A stretch of DNA of 13,512 bases from NCBI GenBank assembly GCA_002372875.1, contig DFJD01000092.1:1-13512 (forward strand). The letters are read 5' to 3'. Below are positions 1 through 7,242 of this stretch, piece after piece (positions within the stretch are counted from its first letter, which is position 1; every line of letters starts with the position of its first letter). The notes beneath the pieces are model-generated. The model made no database searches, had not been told where the DNA came from, and saw only the letters and a list, made by a program, of their open reading frames with translations. The position numbers were made by a program, and so were the translations under genes. The stretch comes from Clostridiales bacterium UBA3680. Lineage in GTDB: Bacteria; Bacillota; Clostridia; Lachnospirales; CAG-274.

Positions 1-51
1 ATTGGTGCTATTTCTTCTGTAATACTTGATAAAATATTAAGGAAGCGCTGA
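1..51 (+). CDS. Possible 3' end of an unidentified plus-strand gene
   Basis: Frame 1 is open from the window edge and reads IGAISSVILDKILRKR before a TGA at 49-51. This could be the C-terminal tail of a protein beginning outside the window. The last few codons and the stop lie inside the left terminal repeat of the mobile element that starts at 41, so if the gene is real the insertion replaced its natural end. Sixteen codons are too few for a family call, and one minus-strand frame is also open here, so this is a weak call based only on an open frame. Confidence 0.22.
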   Translation: MGAISSVILDKILRKR

Positions 52-266
52 TTAATTCACTTGAAGCAGATTTGAGATAATGTTTTCGCAGACAAGGAAA
101 AGACCCGATGGCATAGCCAGAAGCTACGTAGCGGCTATTTTGCTATGCAAAATAGTCCGTCCCTACGGGATTTGTAACTTTGCGTGCAAAGTTACAAACA
201 TGAGCTTTGACACAGTATGCGGGAACATTAGCCAAATATGCGAATGATTAATTAATCAGTGGTTCC
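41..266. mobile_element. MITE-like non-coding element, copy 1 (complete)
   Basis: A 226-bp segment is bounded by imperfect inverted repeats: GGAAGCGCTGATTAATT at the left, and GGAACCACTGATTAATT when the right end is read on the opposite strand (14 of 17 match). Inside are two near-perfect hairpins, CTATTTTGC/GCAAAATAG (135-155) and TTTGTAACTTTGC/GCAAAGTTACAAA (171-198), plus the palindrome GCTACGTAGC (123-132). No credible ORF lies within it. A second, inverted copy begins at 13439 and matches about 64 of 73 aligned bases, which shows this is a dispersed repeat. Size, terminal repeats and lack of coding capacity fit a miniature inverted-repeat transposable element mobilised in trans. No clear target-site duplication is visible, and I cannot name the parent IS family. 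Confidence 0.75.
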
Positions 267-284
267 TCATCGCCTATAGTAAAA

Positions 285-313
285 ATTTTAACACTATTCA
301 AAAGCAATGTCAA
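285..313 (-). promoter_or_regulatory. Leftward sigma-A-type promoter beside the MITE
   Basis: On the minus strand TTGACA (313-308) is followed after 17 bases by TAAAAT (290-285). The match to consensus is close. A transcript would start near 278, run through the whole MITE-like element and leave the window at its left edge. No gene on that strand can be recognised before the edge, so the target is unknown. Bases 267-412 otherwise show no gene on either strand. Confidence 0.5.
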
Positions 314-407
314 ATAGTTTTAAAAGATGTTTTGATTTGTGAATGCATATAAAAAGTTATGGTTTGTATAAGGTGGATGTTGACATGTGTGATAAAGTCC
401 TACAACA

Positions 408-433
408 AAAATCCCCTCGCTGCAGTCGAGGGG
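408..433 (-). terminator. Intrinsic terminator of the secreted-protein/peptide operon
   Basis: Read on the minus strand, CCCCTCG pairs with CGAGGGG (7 bp, 7-nt loop) and is followed by ATTTTTG. It lies just after the stop codon of the 50-aa peptide gene at 441, so it closes that operon and supports the peptide gene being inside the transcript. Confidence 0.8.
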
Positions 434-440
434 AGAAGTA

Positions 441-593
441 TCAGCTGTTTAAGTGAAGGGCGGAAGCAGAATATTTAGAACCGCTTGAAAATGTGTAATC
501 CACATTTTTAGTGGCTGCTAAACCGCTTTTTGTGATTATACTTTCGTTACTTAAGGAAGTAATTGTTATTTTAGGGCTTGTATATTTTTTCAT
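441..593 (-). CDS. 50-aa peptide of unknown function, coupled to the secreted protein
   Basis: This small ORF begins MKKYTSPKITITSL and ends SALHLNS with a TGA. Its SD, GGAGG, lies in the last codons of the preceding gene, whose TGA is only two bases upstream of this ATG, so the two are almost certainly co-transcribed and translationally coupled. The terminator follows within about 10 nt. The peptide has no signal peptide, no membrane segment and no cysteine; it is rich in Ser, Thr and Lys. From memory, short ORFs starting MKKY-x-x-P and containing an acidic residue plus an IIT-x-SG-like motif (here ESIITKSG, residues 17-24) recur in Clostridia as hypothetical proteins, some suspected to be precursor peptides. 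No modifying enzyme is nearby, so a RiPP role is only a possibility. The gene call is well supported by SD, spacing and terminator; the function is unknown. Confidence 0.7.
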   Translation of the reverse strand: MKKYTSPKITITSLSNESIITKSGLAATKNVDYTFSSGSKYSASALHLNS

Positions 594-595
594 TT

Positions 596-2428
596 TCATT
601 CCTCCATTCCAAATGTCCAAGTTCCGCCTATGGATTGAACAGCGGAAGGAACAGAATCTAACTCTACTACAAATATGGCATCCGAATTCAAATTCGAAGC
701 CGTTACAATGTCACCTTCGGCAAATTGAATTGACTTATATGCCGAATTGATAGTAACAGAGTCGTCAATGGTTATACTGTCATAAGCTAAGTGCTCATTA
801 TTAAGACCTACCAAAATATAGTCTCCGGCTGCGTTATATGAATATGCAACAACGGGGGAGGGTAAGGCGGGGTCGGAAGTGATGGTATTATCGCTTACGG
901 TGGTTATGTTTTTGCTGACTTTATCGTCGGCTGCAACAAACTTAACGCCATAATATCTAAGCTTGGTATTCTGTCCGAAGAAGTAGTAGGTGCTGTTTGC
1001 ATCAACGGTAAAGCTTATAGGCTGATAAAGTCCGTTATTTTCACTAAACGTATAATAAGAGTTGGTTTTTGTGACATTATTGGATGAATCAACTTTTCTT
1101 ATATATACACTTTTACCTTTATTACCATAAGTAAAAACAGTCATTTTGCCGTTTACGTTTCCTGTTTTAAAAGCTAACGCACAACCCTCCACGGGGATAC
1201 CGATGTCGCTTCCGAAAATTCCGGCGGCATCTTTGGGATTAGAACTATTGGTGATATATCCGGATAAACCTACAAAAGCGCTGTTACCGGAGTATTTTAA
1301 ATTATCTATTGCATACACACCGTTTCCCAAATCGCCTTTATTTACATCTTTTGTAAATGCCATTGAAAAACTATCGCTTATTGATGAAGCGGAGGCAAAG
1401 GTTAAATCTGCCTCAACTGTTGTAACATAGGAGGCATTGGGGGTTCCGGATAATGTTATGGTGGAGGGGGTTACGGTATAGTTTGACTCGCTGTATGCCA
1501 CATTTACACTGTCCGAATAGCTTAAGCCCTCAACGGAATAGGTGGAACCGCTTACTGTTGCTGCGGTTCCTCCGACGGTCAATGTGCCGGAAAGAGAGTC
1601 TATTCCGCTGTATGTACCTGTTACGGTATATGTTATGGGGTGTGCATAACCCTCGGGAACGGTTAAAGTCTTGCTACCTTTTGTTACGTCGTCGGCTGTA
1701 ACGGTGTATACAAATTCATCAATAACATAGTCATTACCACTGTAGCTAACCGTAACCGTATCATCCGCTACTAATGCATTTATATCTTTTTCTGCTTCTA
1801 CGGAAAGAGTAAAATCTCCCGCATAACCGGTAGGAGCATTTACTTTACAAGAAGTTGAAGCTGCGTTATATACAGTAATGGTTAATGTACTTAAGTTAGC
1901 GTTGGAATCGTTACCTCTATATATGTAATAGGTTCCGGCGGCTTGATTTGTTGCGGTTGCTGCTGTTGCCGAAATAGAATCCCAACCTGTAGCTTTTTTC
2001 TTGGTGTCTACTGTATCACCGAGATTTAAAGCTGCAGCACTTTTATCTTTTGCAGAAGTTAATGATACATCAAATTTTCCATCGGTTGTAAATTTTATAT
2101 AACCACCGTCTGATGATAATTTTGCGGCACTGGTGTTATTTTGAAGTGATTTATATTCCAAGCCGTAAATGCTTTGTACAGCAGAATCATCGATTCCGCT
2201 TGAAAAATCCCAAGAATAAGTTGCTTTTTTGTTTTCGGAATCATAACTCCCGCTATTTGTACCAGTATACTTATAATCGGAACTTATTGTGGCACCTGTT
2301 TTTGACAATGTATCAGCAGTGTAGTTTGACGTAATATTTGCCGCAAACACTGCCATACTACTCAGCACTAAGCTACTTGCCACTACGCCAACGGTGACAA
2401 GGGCTTTTGTGAAAAATGATCTCCTCAT
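596..2428 (-). CDS. Secreted β-sandwich/Ig-like repeat protein (610 aa), possible carbohydrate binding
   Basis: The start is the ATG at 2428, preceded by AAGGAGG. The longer in-frame extension runs back through a terminator hairpin and is not credible. Residues 1-29 are a signal peptide (MRRSFFTK, a hydrophobic core, then SSMAVFA). The mature chain is rich in Ser, Thr, Gly, Tyr and Asn and looks all-β. Residues ~70-188 and ~355-499 appear to be two copies of one module, each ending in a similar strand pair: TYYIYRGNDSNANLSTLTITV and TYYFFGQNTKLRYYGVKFV. From memory, similar modules accompany pectate lyases and other polysaccharide-active enzymes in gut Firmicutes. Residues ~189-345 form an Ig-like middle region, and ~500-610 a further β-rich tail. 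No catalytic motif, sortase LPXTG, dockerin or S-layer repeat is visible. Release or non-covalent surface binding is inferred, as is ligand binding. It has its own promoter and attenuator-like leader and is followed by a coupled 50-aa peptide. Confidence 0.8.
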   Translation of the reverse strand: MRRSFFTKALVTVGVVASSLVLSSMAVFAANITSNYTADTLSKTGATISSDYKYTGTNSGSYDSENKKATYSWDFSSGIDDSAVQSIYGLEYKSLQNNTSAAKLSSDGGYIKFTTDGKFDVSLTSAKDKSAAALNLGDTVDTKKKATGWDSISATAATATNQAAGTYYIYRGNDSNANLSTLTITVYNAASTSCKVNAPTGYAGDFTLSVEAEKDINALVADDTVTVSYSGNDYVIDEFVYTVTADDVTKGSKTLTVPEGYAHPITYTVTGTYSGIDSLSGTLTVGGTAATVSGSTYSVEGLSYSDSVNVAYSESNYTVTPSTITLSGTPNASYVTTVEADLTFASASSISDSFSMAFTKDVNKGDLGNGVYAIDNLKYSGNSAFVGLSGYITNSSNPKDAAGIFGSDIGIPVEGCALAFKTGNVNGKMTVFTYGNKGKSVYIRKVDSSNNVTKTNSYYTFSENNGLYQPISFTVDANSTYYFFGQNTKLRYYGVKFVAADDKVSKNITTVSDNTITSDPALPSPVVAYSYNAAGDYILVGLNNEHLAYDSITIDDSVTINSAYKSIQFAEGDIVTASNLNSDAIFVVELDSVPSAVQSIGGTWTFGMEE

Positions 2429-2456
2429 TAAATTTTTCCTCCTTATTTCGTATGTT

Positions 2457-2484
2457 AAAAACCCTCGGCAGAATATACCGAGGG
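2457..2484 (-). terminator. Intrinsic terminator inside the leader (attenuator)
   Basis: On the minus strand CCCTCGG, a 9-nt loop and CCGAGGG are followed directly by TTTTT. It sits about 30 nt before the ATG of the secreted-protein gene and about 130 nt after the likely transcription start, so it can only act as a premature terminator for that gene. Confidence 0.75.
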
Positions 2485-2615
2485 GGTGTTTGTGATGCGG
2501 CATTCTGCAGTTACCGCAACACAATCGGGCTTAAAGCCCAATGTTTGCAAATAGAACCAACCGCGTCCAAAAGGAGGGTAGTTCGGTGAGAAGCCGTACT
2601 TATACGCCTTCTCGT
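2457..2615 (-). promoter_or_regulatory. Structured 5' leader with terminator and possible antiterminator
   Basis: Between the promoter and the secreted-protein start the minus-strand RNA folds into several stems. P1 (2613-2588) is GAGAAG-G-CGTA, loop TAAG, TACG-G-CTTCTC. A second (2542-2524) is ATTGGGCT/AGCCCGAT. A third (2523-2491) is TGTGTTGCGG/CCGCATCACA with one mismatch. Last is an intrinsic terminator (2484-2462), CCCTCGG/CCGAGGG followed by TTTTT. The loop of the third stem carries GCAGAAT (2508-2502), complementary to ATTCTGC (2474-2468) in the terminator loop and right arm. That pairing would block the terminator, the layout of an attenuator. I could not match the leader to a riboswitch class or T-box I know; the ligand or protein involved is unknown. 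Confidence 0.6.
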
Positions 2616-2621
2616 AGTATA

Positions 2622-2649
2622 AGTATAACATCGTTTTTTTTTTTGTCAA
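2622..2649 (-). promoter_or_regulatory. Promoter of the secreted-protein/peptide operon
   Basis: TTGACA (2649-2644), a 16-nt spacer containing a run of ten A residues, then TATACT (2627-2622). The predicted start near 2615 places the transcript's 5' end at hairpin P1 of the leader. The upstream stretch 2650-2795 holds no gene I can see. Confidence 0.75.
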
Positions 2650-2795
2650 TCTTTTTGCCTCGGTATGGGGTTTCTCACTTTACATTTATATGGTTATCTT
2701 TAACAAACCGTGTTTAACGGCCCTGTAAGCCCGTTTAAAAAGAAAAGTCCTTTGATGTTCAAAAATAATGCATAAAAAATTGTGAAATTTGCATA

Positions 2796-2827
2796 AAAAT
2801 AACGCCACCCCTTTGTGGGATGGCGTT
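2796..2827 (-). terminator. Intrinsic terminator of the potABCD operon
   Basis: On the minus strand AACGCCATCCC and GGGGTGGCGTT pair over 11 bp (one G·T) around ACAAA, followed by ATTTTTATG. It begins about 25 nt after the potD stop codon. Confidence 0.88.
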
Positions 2828-2852
2828 GCAGAAAATTATTATTTGGGGGCTT

Positions 2853-3929
2853 TTATGCCTTTACCTTTATCAAAAGCTCGGAAAGCTTTGCTCTAATAAC
2901 CTCATTGTCGTGGAAAACTTCATCTTTTTTGTTGTCGGTTCTTATTACGTATGCCTCGTTGTCGCAGAAATCTCCGCCATCGGCGGTTACCTGCTCGTAA
3001 ACATTTTTGTTTGAGGTGGTATAACCAACTGTAAGAGTGTTGTCAAGCGCACTTTCGTCTTCAAGCATAAAGTTGATGAACTTGTTTGCAAGCTCGGGGT
3101 TTTCCGCATTTTTGGGAATAACCATGGCATCGGACCAAAGGTTTGTGCCTTCATCGGGAGCAAAGTATGCCATATCGGGGTTCTCTCTTAAAACATAGGC
3201 GGCATCACCGCTGTAAACAACGCCCATGGACTTTAAGCCGTTTGCCATTGAATCTATGACTTCATCTGTAACATATACGGGGTTTACTCTTTCTTTTTGC
3301 TCAAGAAGCCATTGATAAGCCGCATCGATCTCTTTTTCGTTGTCGGTATTCATCGAATAGCCAAGTGCCTTAAGGGCGATCATAAAGGCATCTCTTTCGG
3401 AGTCATACATGTAGATATCATCTTTGTATTTTTCGTTACGGAGTATTTCCCAACCCTGATTTTTTATTTCCTCGGGGGAGATTTTTGTCTTGTTGTAAAC
3501 TATTCCCACACTGCCCTGGAAGAAGGGAACGGAGTATGTGTTGTCGGAGTCGTAGGAAAGGTTTTTAACCGAATCGGTCAAATTAGACATATTGGGGATC
3601 TCATCTTTGTTTATGGGCTGAAGCATATCCTCGTTTAAAAGTCTTTCGATCATATAATCGGAGGGAATGAGCACGTCATATTTGTCCCCTGCCTGAAGCT
3701 TTGTATACATCATCTCGTTAGAGTCGTAATATTCGCAAATGACCTTTGCATTGTATTCATCTTCAAAGCGGCTTATAACATCCTCGCCGATATATTCTCC
3801 CCAGTTGTAGAACTTGAGCACGTTGTTGCTCTCCGTTGCTGCTCGGTCGGAGGTGGTTTGAGTTGCGGGAGCGTTGCAGGCAGTCAGTGCAAGCATTGAA
3901 GCGGTGAGAAGGGCAATTATTTTCTTCAT
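2853..3929 (-). CDS. potD: Spermidine/putrescine-binding lipoprotein PotD
   Basis: This is the extracellular solute-binding subunit of a polyamine ABC importer. It captures spermidine or putrescine and delivers it to PotBC. The 358-aa protein starts with a lipoprotein signal (MKKIIALLTASMLALTAC); the lipobox cysteine is residue 18. The mature N-terminus contains FYNWGEYIGEDVISRFE, the hallmark opening of PotD-type binding proteins. Further family features are the segment around YDVLIPSDYMIERLL and the stretch around NLWSDAMVIPKNA in the C-terminal half. Length matches the family. The SD (AAAGGA) lies within the last codons of potC, and the potC stop is only three bases upstream, so translation is coupled. 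It is the last gene of the operon. Which polyamine is preferred cannot be read from the sequence. Confidence 0.93.
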   Translation of the reverse strand: MKKIIALLTASMLALTACNAPATQTTSDRAATESNNVLKFYNWGEYIGEDVISRFEDEYNAKVICEYYDSNEMMYTKLQAGDKYDVLIPSDYMIERLLNEDMLQPINKDEIPNMSNLTDSVKNLSYDSDNTYSVPFFQGSVGIVYNKTKISPEEIKNQGWEILRNEKYKDDIYMYDSERDAFMIALKALGYSMNTDNEKEIDAAYQWLLEQKERVNPVYVTDEVIDSMANGLKSMGVVYSGDAAYVLRENPDMAYFAPDEGTNLWSDAMVIPKNAENPELANKFINFMLEDESALDNTLTVGYTTSNKNVYEQVTADGGDFCDNEAYVIRTDNKKDEVFHDNEVIRAKLSELLIKVKA

Positions 3930-3932
3930 TTT

Positions 3933-4721
3933 TTATATTCCTTTCTGTTTGTAAATTTTTTCGTGCAATATAGGTAACAGGTTGGCAACCAAAAGTGTGG
4001 CGGTGATAAGCACGATTATGACCGCGGAAAGTGCATTTATGGAGGGGTTTATCCTCTTTGCCATTGTATACACTATTATGGAAATGTTGTTTACTCCGTT
4101 TCCGGTAACGAAATAGGATATTACAAAATCGTCAAAGCTCATTGTAAAGGATATTAGAGCACCTGTTACAATGCCGGAGGTGATTTGCGGCACGATGACC
4201 TTTGTTACCGCCTTCATGGGGGTACAGCCAAGGTCAAGGGCGGCATCGAGCAAGTTGGGATCCAGACTTCTGAGCTTTGGCATTACGCTTAACATCACAT
4301 AGGGTATGCAAAACATTATATGTGCAAGAAGCATTGTCAGAAAGCCTTTTTTTACGGAAATGGTGCTGAAAAACATCAACAGACCTATTGCCGTAACGAT
4401 ATCCGGATTCATTATGGGCAAATCGTTTACCTGCGAAACGATACCACGCAGTTTTTTGCCCGAGCGTGACAGACCTATTGCCGTAACGGTGCCTGCAACG
4501 GTAGATACAGCTGTTGCAAGGAGAGCTATTGCCACCGTATAGAATACGGAAGAGAGCATATCGTGGCTGTGTATCATCTTTTCGTACCATTTAAGGGAAA
4601 AACCCGTAAATGAACTTAAAGACTTTGACTCGTTGAAGGAAAATACTACGGTGTATATTATGGGAAGATAGAAAAAGAAAAGCATCAAACCCAAATAGCC
4701 GTTTTTGATAAGCTTTCTCAT
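3933..4721 (-). CDS. potC: Spermidine/putrescine ABC transporter permease PotC
   Basis: One of two membrane subunits forming the polyamine channel in the cytoplasmic membrane. The 262-aa protein has about six hydrophobic helices and the EAA loop that docks on the ATPase (around LDAALDLGCTPMKAVTKVI, then the P-x-x-x-x-G-I-V-x-G run). The N-terminus with PIIYTVVFSFNESKSL is typical of PotC. Its ATG overlaps the potB stop as ATGA, and GGAGG in the potB C-terminus is the SD, so the two permeases are translationally coupled. Length and order are those of the standard potABCD operon. Confidence 0.93.
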   Translation of the reverse strand: MRKLIKNGYLGLMLFFFYLPIIYTVVFSFNESKSLSSFTGFSLKWYEKMIHSHDMLSSVFYTVAIALLATAVSTVAGTVTAIGLSRSGKKLRGIVSQVNDLPIMNPDIVTAIGLLMFFSTISVKKGFLTMLLAHIMFCIPYVMLSVMPKLRSLDPNLLDAALDLGCTPMKAVTKVIVPQITSGIVTGALISFTMSFDDFVISYFVTGNGVNNISIIVYTMAKRINPSINALSAVIIVLITATLLVANLLPILHEKIYKQKGI

Positions 4722-5560
4722 TTGTCGTCCCCTCCGTCACCCGTTATTTTGGCGTCGAGCCTTCTTGTTATGTACATGGAAATAATGATAAGAATTGCCA
4801 TTATAAGGCTTATTGCCGAACCGAAACTCCAGTTGCCCGCCGTCAGGAACTGATTTTCTATAACATTTCCTATCATTACAAACTGTCCTCCGCCCAAAAG
4901 CTTCGGTATAAAGAAGCTTGATACCGCAGGAAGGAACACAAGGGTTATTCCGCTTACTATTCCGGGAACGGAAAGGGGAAGAGTGATCCTTAAAAATGTT
5001 TGCACCCTGTTTGCGCCAAGGTCGGCGGCGGCGGTGAGATAGTTTTCGTCAAGTTTTGAAAGGGAGTTGTATATTTGCAATATCATAAAGGGAATGAAAT
5101 TGTATACCATACCCAGTATGACGGCAAACTCCGTTTCTATAAGCTTTACATTTTTTATGCCCATAAGGGTAAGAAGGGCAACGGCTATTCCGTTTTCCTG
5201 CAAAATGCTTCTCCATGCGTAGGTACGCACAAGCATATTTATCCAGGTGGGCAACGTTACAAGCAAAACAAGTATAGCCGAGGTTTTCGGCTTTGCCCGT
5301 GCAATTATGTATGCTACGGGATACCCCAGTATTATGCAAAATAATGTTGTTATAAGAGCAATATACACCGATCTTTTGAGTACATCGAAAAAAACGGGGT
5401 CGGAAAAGAATTTTAAAAAATTGTCAAATGTAAATATAAACTGTCTTACGGAATTTCCTTTGGTGATGAATGCATAAAAAAGTATCATTACCATGGGAAG
5501 TATGATCATTATTATCGACCATATTATGTAGGGAATGGTCATCAGTTTAAAACTTTTCAA
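4718..5560 (-). CDS. potB: Spermidine/putrescine ABC transporter permease PotB
   Basis: Partner permease of PotC. The 280-aa protein has about six membrane helices, starting with IPYIIWSIIMIILPMVMILF. The conserved EAA loop reads YLTAAADLGANRVQTFLRI and is followed by PLSVPGIVSG. The start is a TTG at 5560 placed 6 nt after GAGG; the first ATG is six codons further in and lacks a good SD. The potA stop is two bases upstream and the gene overlaps potC by four bases, so all are one transcript. Confidence 0.92.
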   Translation of the reverse strand: MKSFKLMTIPYIIWSIIMIILPMVMILFYAFITKGNSVRQFIFTFDNFLKFFSDPVFFDVLKRSVYIALITTLFCIILGYPVAYIIARAKPKTSAILVLLVTLPTWINMLVRTYAWRSILQENGIAVALLTLMGIKNVKLIETEFAVILGMVYNFIPFMILQIYNSLSKLDENYLTAAADLGANRVQTFLRITLPLSVPGIVSGITLVFLPAVSSFFIPKLLGGGQFVMIGNVIENQFLTAGNWSFGSAISLIMAILIIISMYITRRLDAKITGDGGDDK

Positions 5561-5562
5561 CC

Positions 5563-7146
5563 TTAACCTCTCACCTCCGTTTTCATAACATGGATATCGT
5601 CGGGAGTAAATTGCAATCCGACTTTTTGACCGATCTCAAAACGGTCGGTGGTATCTATTTTAAATTCATAACCCTTTGTCTTAAATGTGATATCGTAGAT
5701 GCCGGGAGTTATATTGTCGGGGTCGAAATCATATTCAACATCGGTAATTTCAATGGTTTCTTCTTCATCCGTGCTCCATGCCTGAGCGTTTGCCCATGTT
5801 TTAAGGTCGGTATCAAGCAAGGGAGATTCAAGTATGTCATCCACATTTTTATAGATGTTTACCGCATAAATAACTTCTCCGTATTTTTCACTTACCACCT
5901 TGTTTTCTTCCGCCACAATCATATTCACCTTAACGGAGGTGCCGTTTGAGGTCGAAAATGTGACGGGGTAGGTGCCTATTTCGGGTTTTATATCATACTC
6001 GGTTTGCGTTATGGAAATAAGTTCATCGGTAACCGTATTCCAAGCCTGTGCATCGGCTCTTGCTATTATATCCGAAACCGTAAGTTCTTCTATATCGCTT
6101 ACATCAAGATAGAAATCGTTTGCGCTTATGGCTTCGTTTTCTTTTATAACGGGCTTTGCTTCGGATACGGTCATTTGCACGGTGATGTTTGTTCCCTGTC
6201 TTGTTTCGACTATGGTCTCATAGTGTACACCTTTAAAAAGTCTCGATTTGACCGTTCCGACAAGTTTACCCTCTCCTGCGGATACTATATCTATATCCTC
6301 GGGTCTTATCACAACATCAACGCTTTCATCGGCGGAAAAACCGCTGTCTACGCAATCGAAATTTTTGCCCGCAAATGAAACAAGACGGTCTTGCTTCATT
6401 ATTCCGTTTATAATGTTGCTTTCGCCTATGAAATTTGCAACATACCTGTTAGCAGGTTCGTTGTAAATATCGGTGGGAGAACCAATCTGTTGTATGGAGC
6501 CGTCTTTCATGACAACGATCTTATCGGACATGGTAAGGGCTTCTTCTTGGTCGTGGGTTACGAAAACAAAGGTGATTCCCACTTCTTCTTGTATGTTTTT
6601 CAGCTCCCTTTGCATTTCCTTTCGGAGCTTAAGGTCGAGGGCGCCCAAGGGCTCGTCAAGCAGAAGGACCTTCGGCTCATTTACAAGCGCTCTTGCAATG
6701 GCTATTCTCTGCTGCTGACCTCCGCTTAGCTCGGTAACTCGTCTTTTTCCGTATTCGGTCAAGCCCACAAGCTTCAGCATACGGTTTACCTTCTGTTCGA
6801 TAATATCCTTTGGCTCTTTTTTTATTTTAAGGCCGAAGGCTATGTTGTCAAAAACATTCAAATGAGGGAAAAGTGCGTATTTTTGAAAAACCGTGTTTAT
6901 CTCTCTTTTGTAGGCGGGAAGAGCGGAAATATCCTTTCCGTCAAACATGACCTTTCCCTCGCTTTGCGGAAGAAAACCTCCGAGTATTCGCAAAAGGGTG
7001 GTTTTACCGCAGCCGCTCGGGCCTAAAAGTGTGACAAATTCGTTTTCATAGATGTCTAGATCTATCCCCTTAAGAACCACTTGACCATCAAATTCCTTAA
7101 CTATGTTCTGGAATTGTATAAGTGGTTTGTTATTCTCGTCGGACAA
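5563..7146 (-). CDS. potA: Polyamine ABC transporter ATPase PotA with Ig-like insertion in the TOBE domain
   Basis: ATP-hydrolysing subunit of the PotABCD importer, on the inner face of the membrane. With the TTG start at 7146 (SD GGAGG, 8-nt spacing) it has 527 aa. Walker [10 protein letters not shown] (42-50), Q-loop (about 86-93), signature LSGGQ (140-144), Walker B LLLDEP (161-166) and switch H198 are all intact. The C-terminal TOBE part starts at RPEDID (281-286) and runs through [15 protein letters not shown]. It resumes as [19 protein letters not shown] near residue 492, where typical PotA proteins (about 350-370 aa) continue directly. The intervening ~170 residues are two tandem units of about 84 and 90 aa, each with AQAW (366 and 454), a YD-x-x-P segment and a TY-x-VTF-like strand, resembling bacterial Ig-like domains normally found outside the cell. 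The frame is unbroken. A longer ATG-initiated reading exists but lacks an SD. Confidence 0.92.
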   Translation of the reverse strand: MSDENNKPLIQFQNIVKEFDGQVVLKGIDLDIYENEFVTLLGPSGCGKTTLLRILGGFLPQSEGKVMFDGKDISALPAYKREINTVFQKYALFPHLNVFDNIAFGLKIKKEPKDIIEQKVNRMLKLVGLTEYGKRRVTELSGGQQQRIAIARALVNEPKVLLLDEPLGALDLKLRKEMQRELKNIQEEVGITFVFVTHDQEEALTMSDKIVVMKDGSIQQIGSPTDIYNEPANRYVANFIGESNIINGIMKQDRLVSFAGKNFDCVDSGFSADESVDVVIRPEDIDIVSAGEGKLVGTVKSRLFKGVHYETIVETRQGTNITVQMTVSEAKPVIKENEAISANDFYLDVSDIEELTVSDIIARADAQAWNTVTDELISITQTEYDIKPEIGTYPVTFSTSNGTSVKVNMIVAEENKVVSEKYGEVIYAVNIYKNVDDILESPLLDTDLKTWANAQAWSTDEEETIEITDVEYDFDPDNITPGIYDITFKTKGYEFKIDTTDRFEIGQKVGLQFTPDDIHVMKTEVRG

Positions 7147-7200
7147 TGTGTACACCTCCGTAGATATAGTGCGTACCTTACCGGAAGTCCGACAAAGCAC

Positions 7201-7239
7201 AAAAAAAATACGGCAAGCAAAATACATTATGCTTACCGT
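7201..7239 (-). terminator. Intrinsic terminator between the envelope cassette and potA
   Basis: On the minus strand ACGGTAAGC pairs with GCTTGCCGT (9 bp with one G·T) around a 12-nt loop and is followed by A and eight T residues. It most simply ends the five-gene envelope operon, whose last stop codon is at 7293. It also overlaps the predicted start of the potA transcript, so it could act on that RNA too. Confidence 0.75.
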
Positions 7240-7242
7240 AGT

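Noticed and set aside
441..593. Firm call of the 50-aa peptide as a RiPP or bacteriocin precursor
   Set aside because: No modifying enzyme, peptidase-containing exporter or immunity gene is in the window, and the peptide has no cysteines or clear leader/core junction.
2599..2623. Inverted repeat CTTATAC/GTATAAG at the leader's 5' end
   Set aside because: One arm contains the -10 box and would be mostly untranscribed. The P1 hairpin at 2588-2613 explains the RNA better.
2429..2649. Minus-strand open frames over the leader, including an N-terminal extension of the secreted protein
   Set aside because: They cross the promoter -10, the structured leader and the terminator, lack an SD and would bury the signal peptide. 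The ATG at 2428 has AAGGAGG upstream.
5049..5344. Open frames on both strands within potB
   Set aside because: They are out-of-frame shadows of potB, with atypical composition and no SD.
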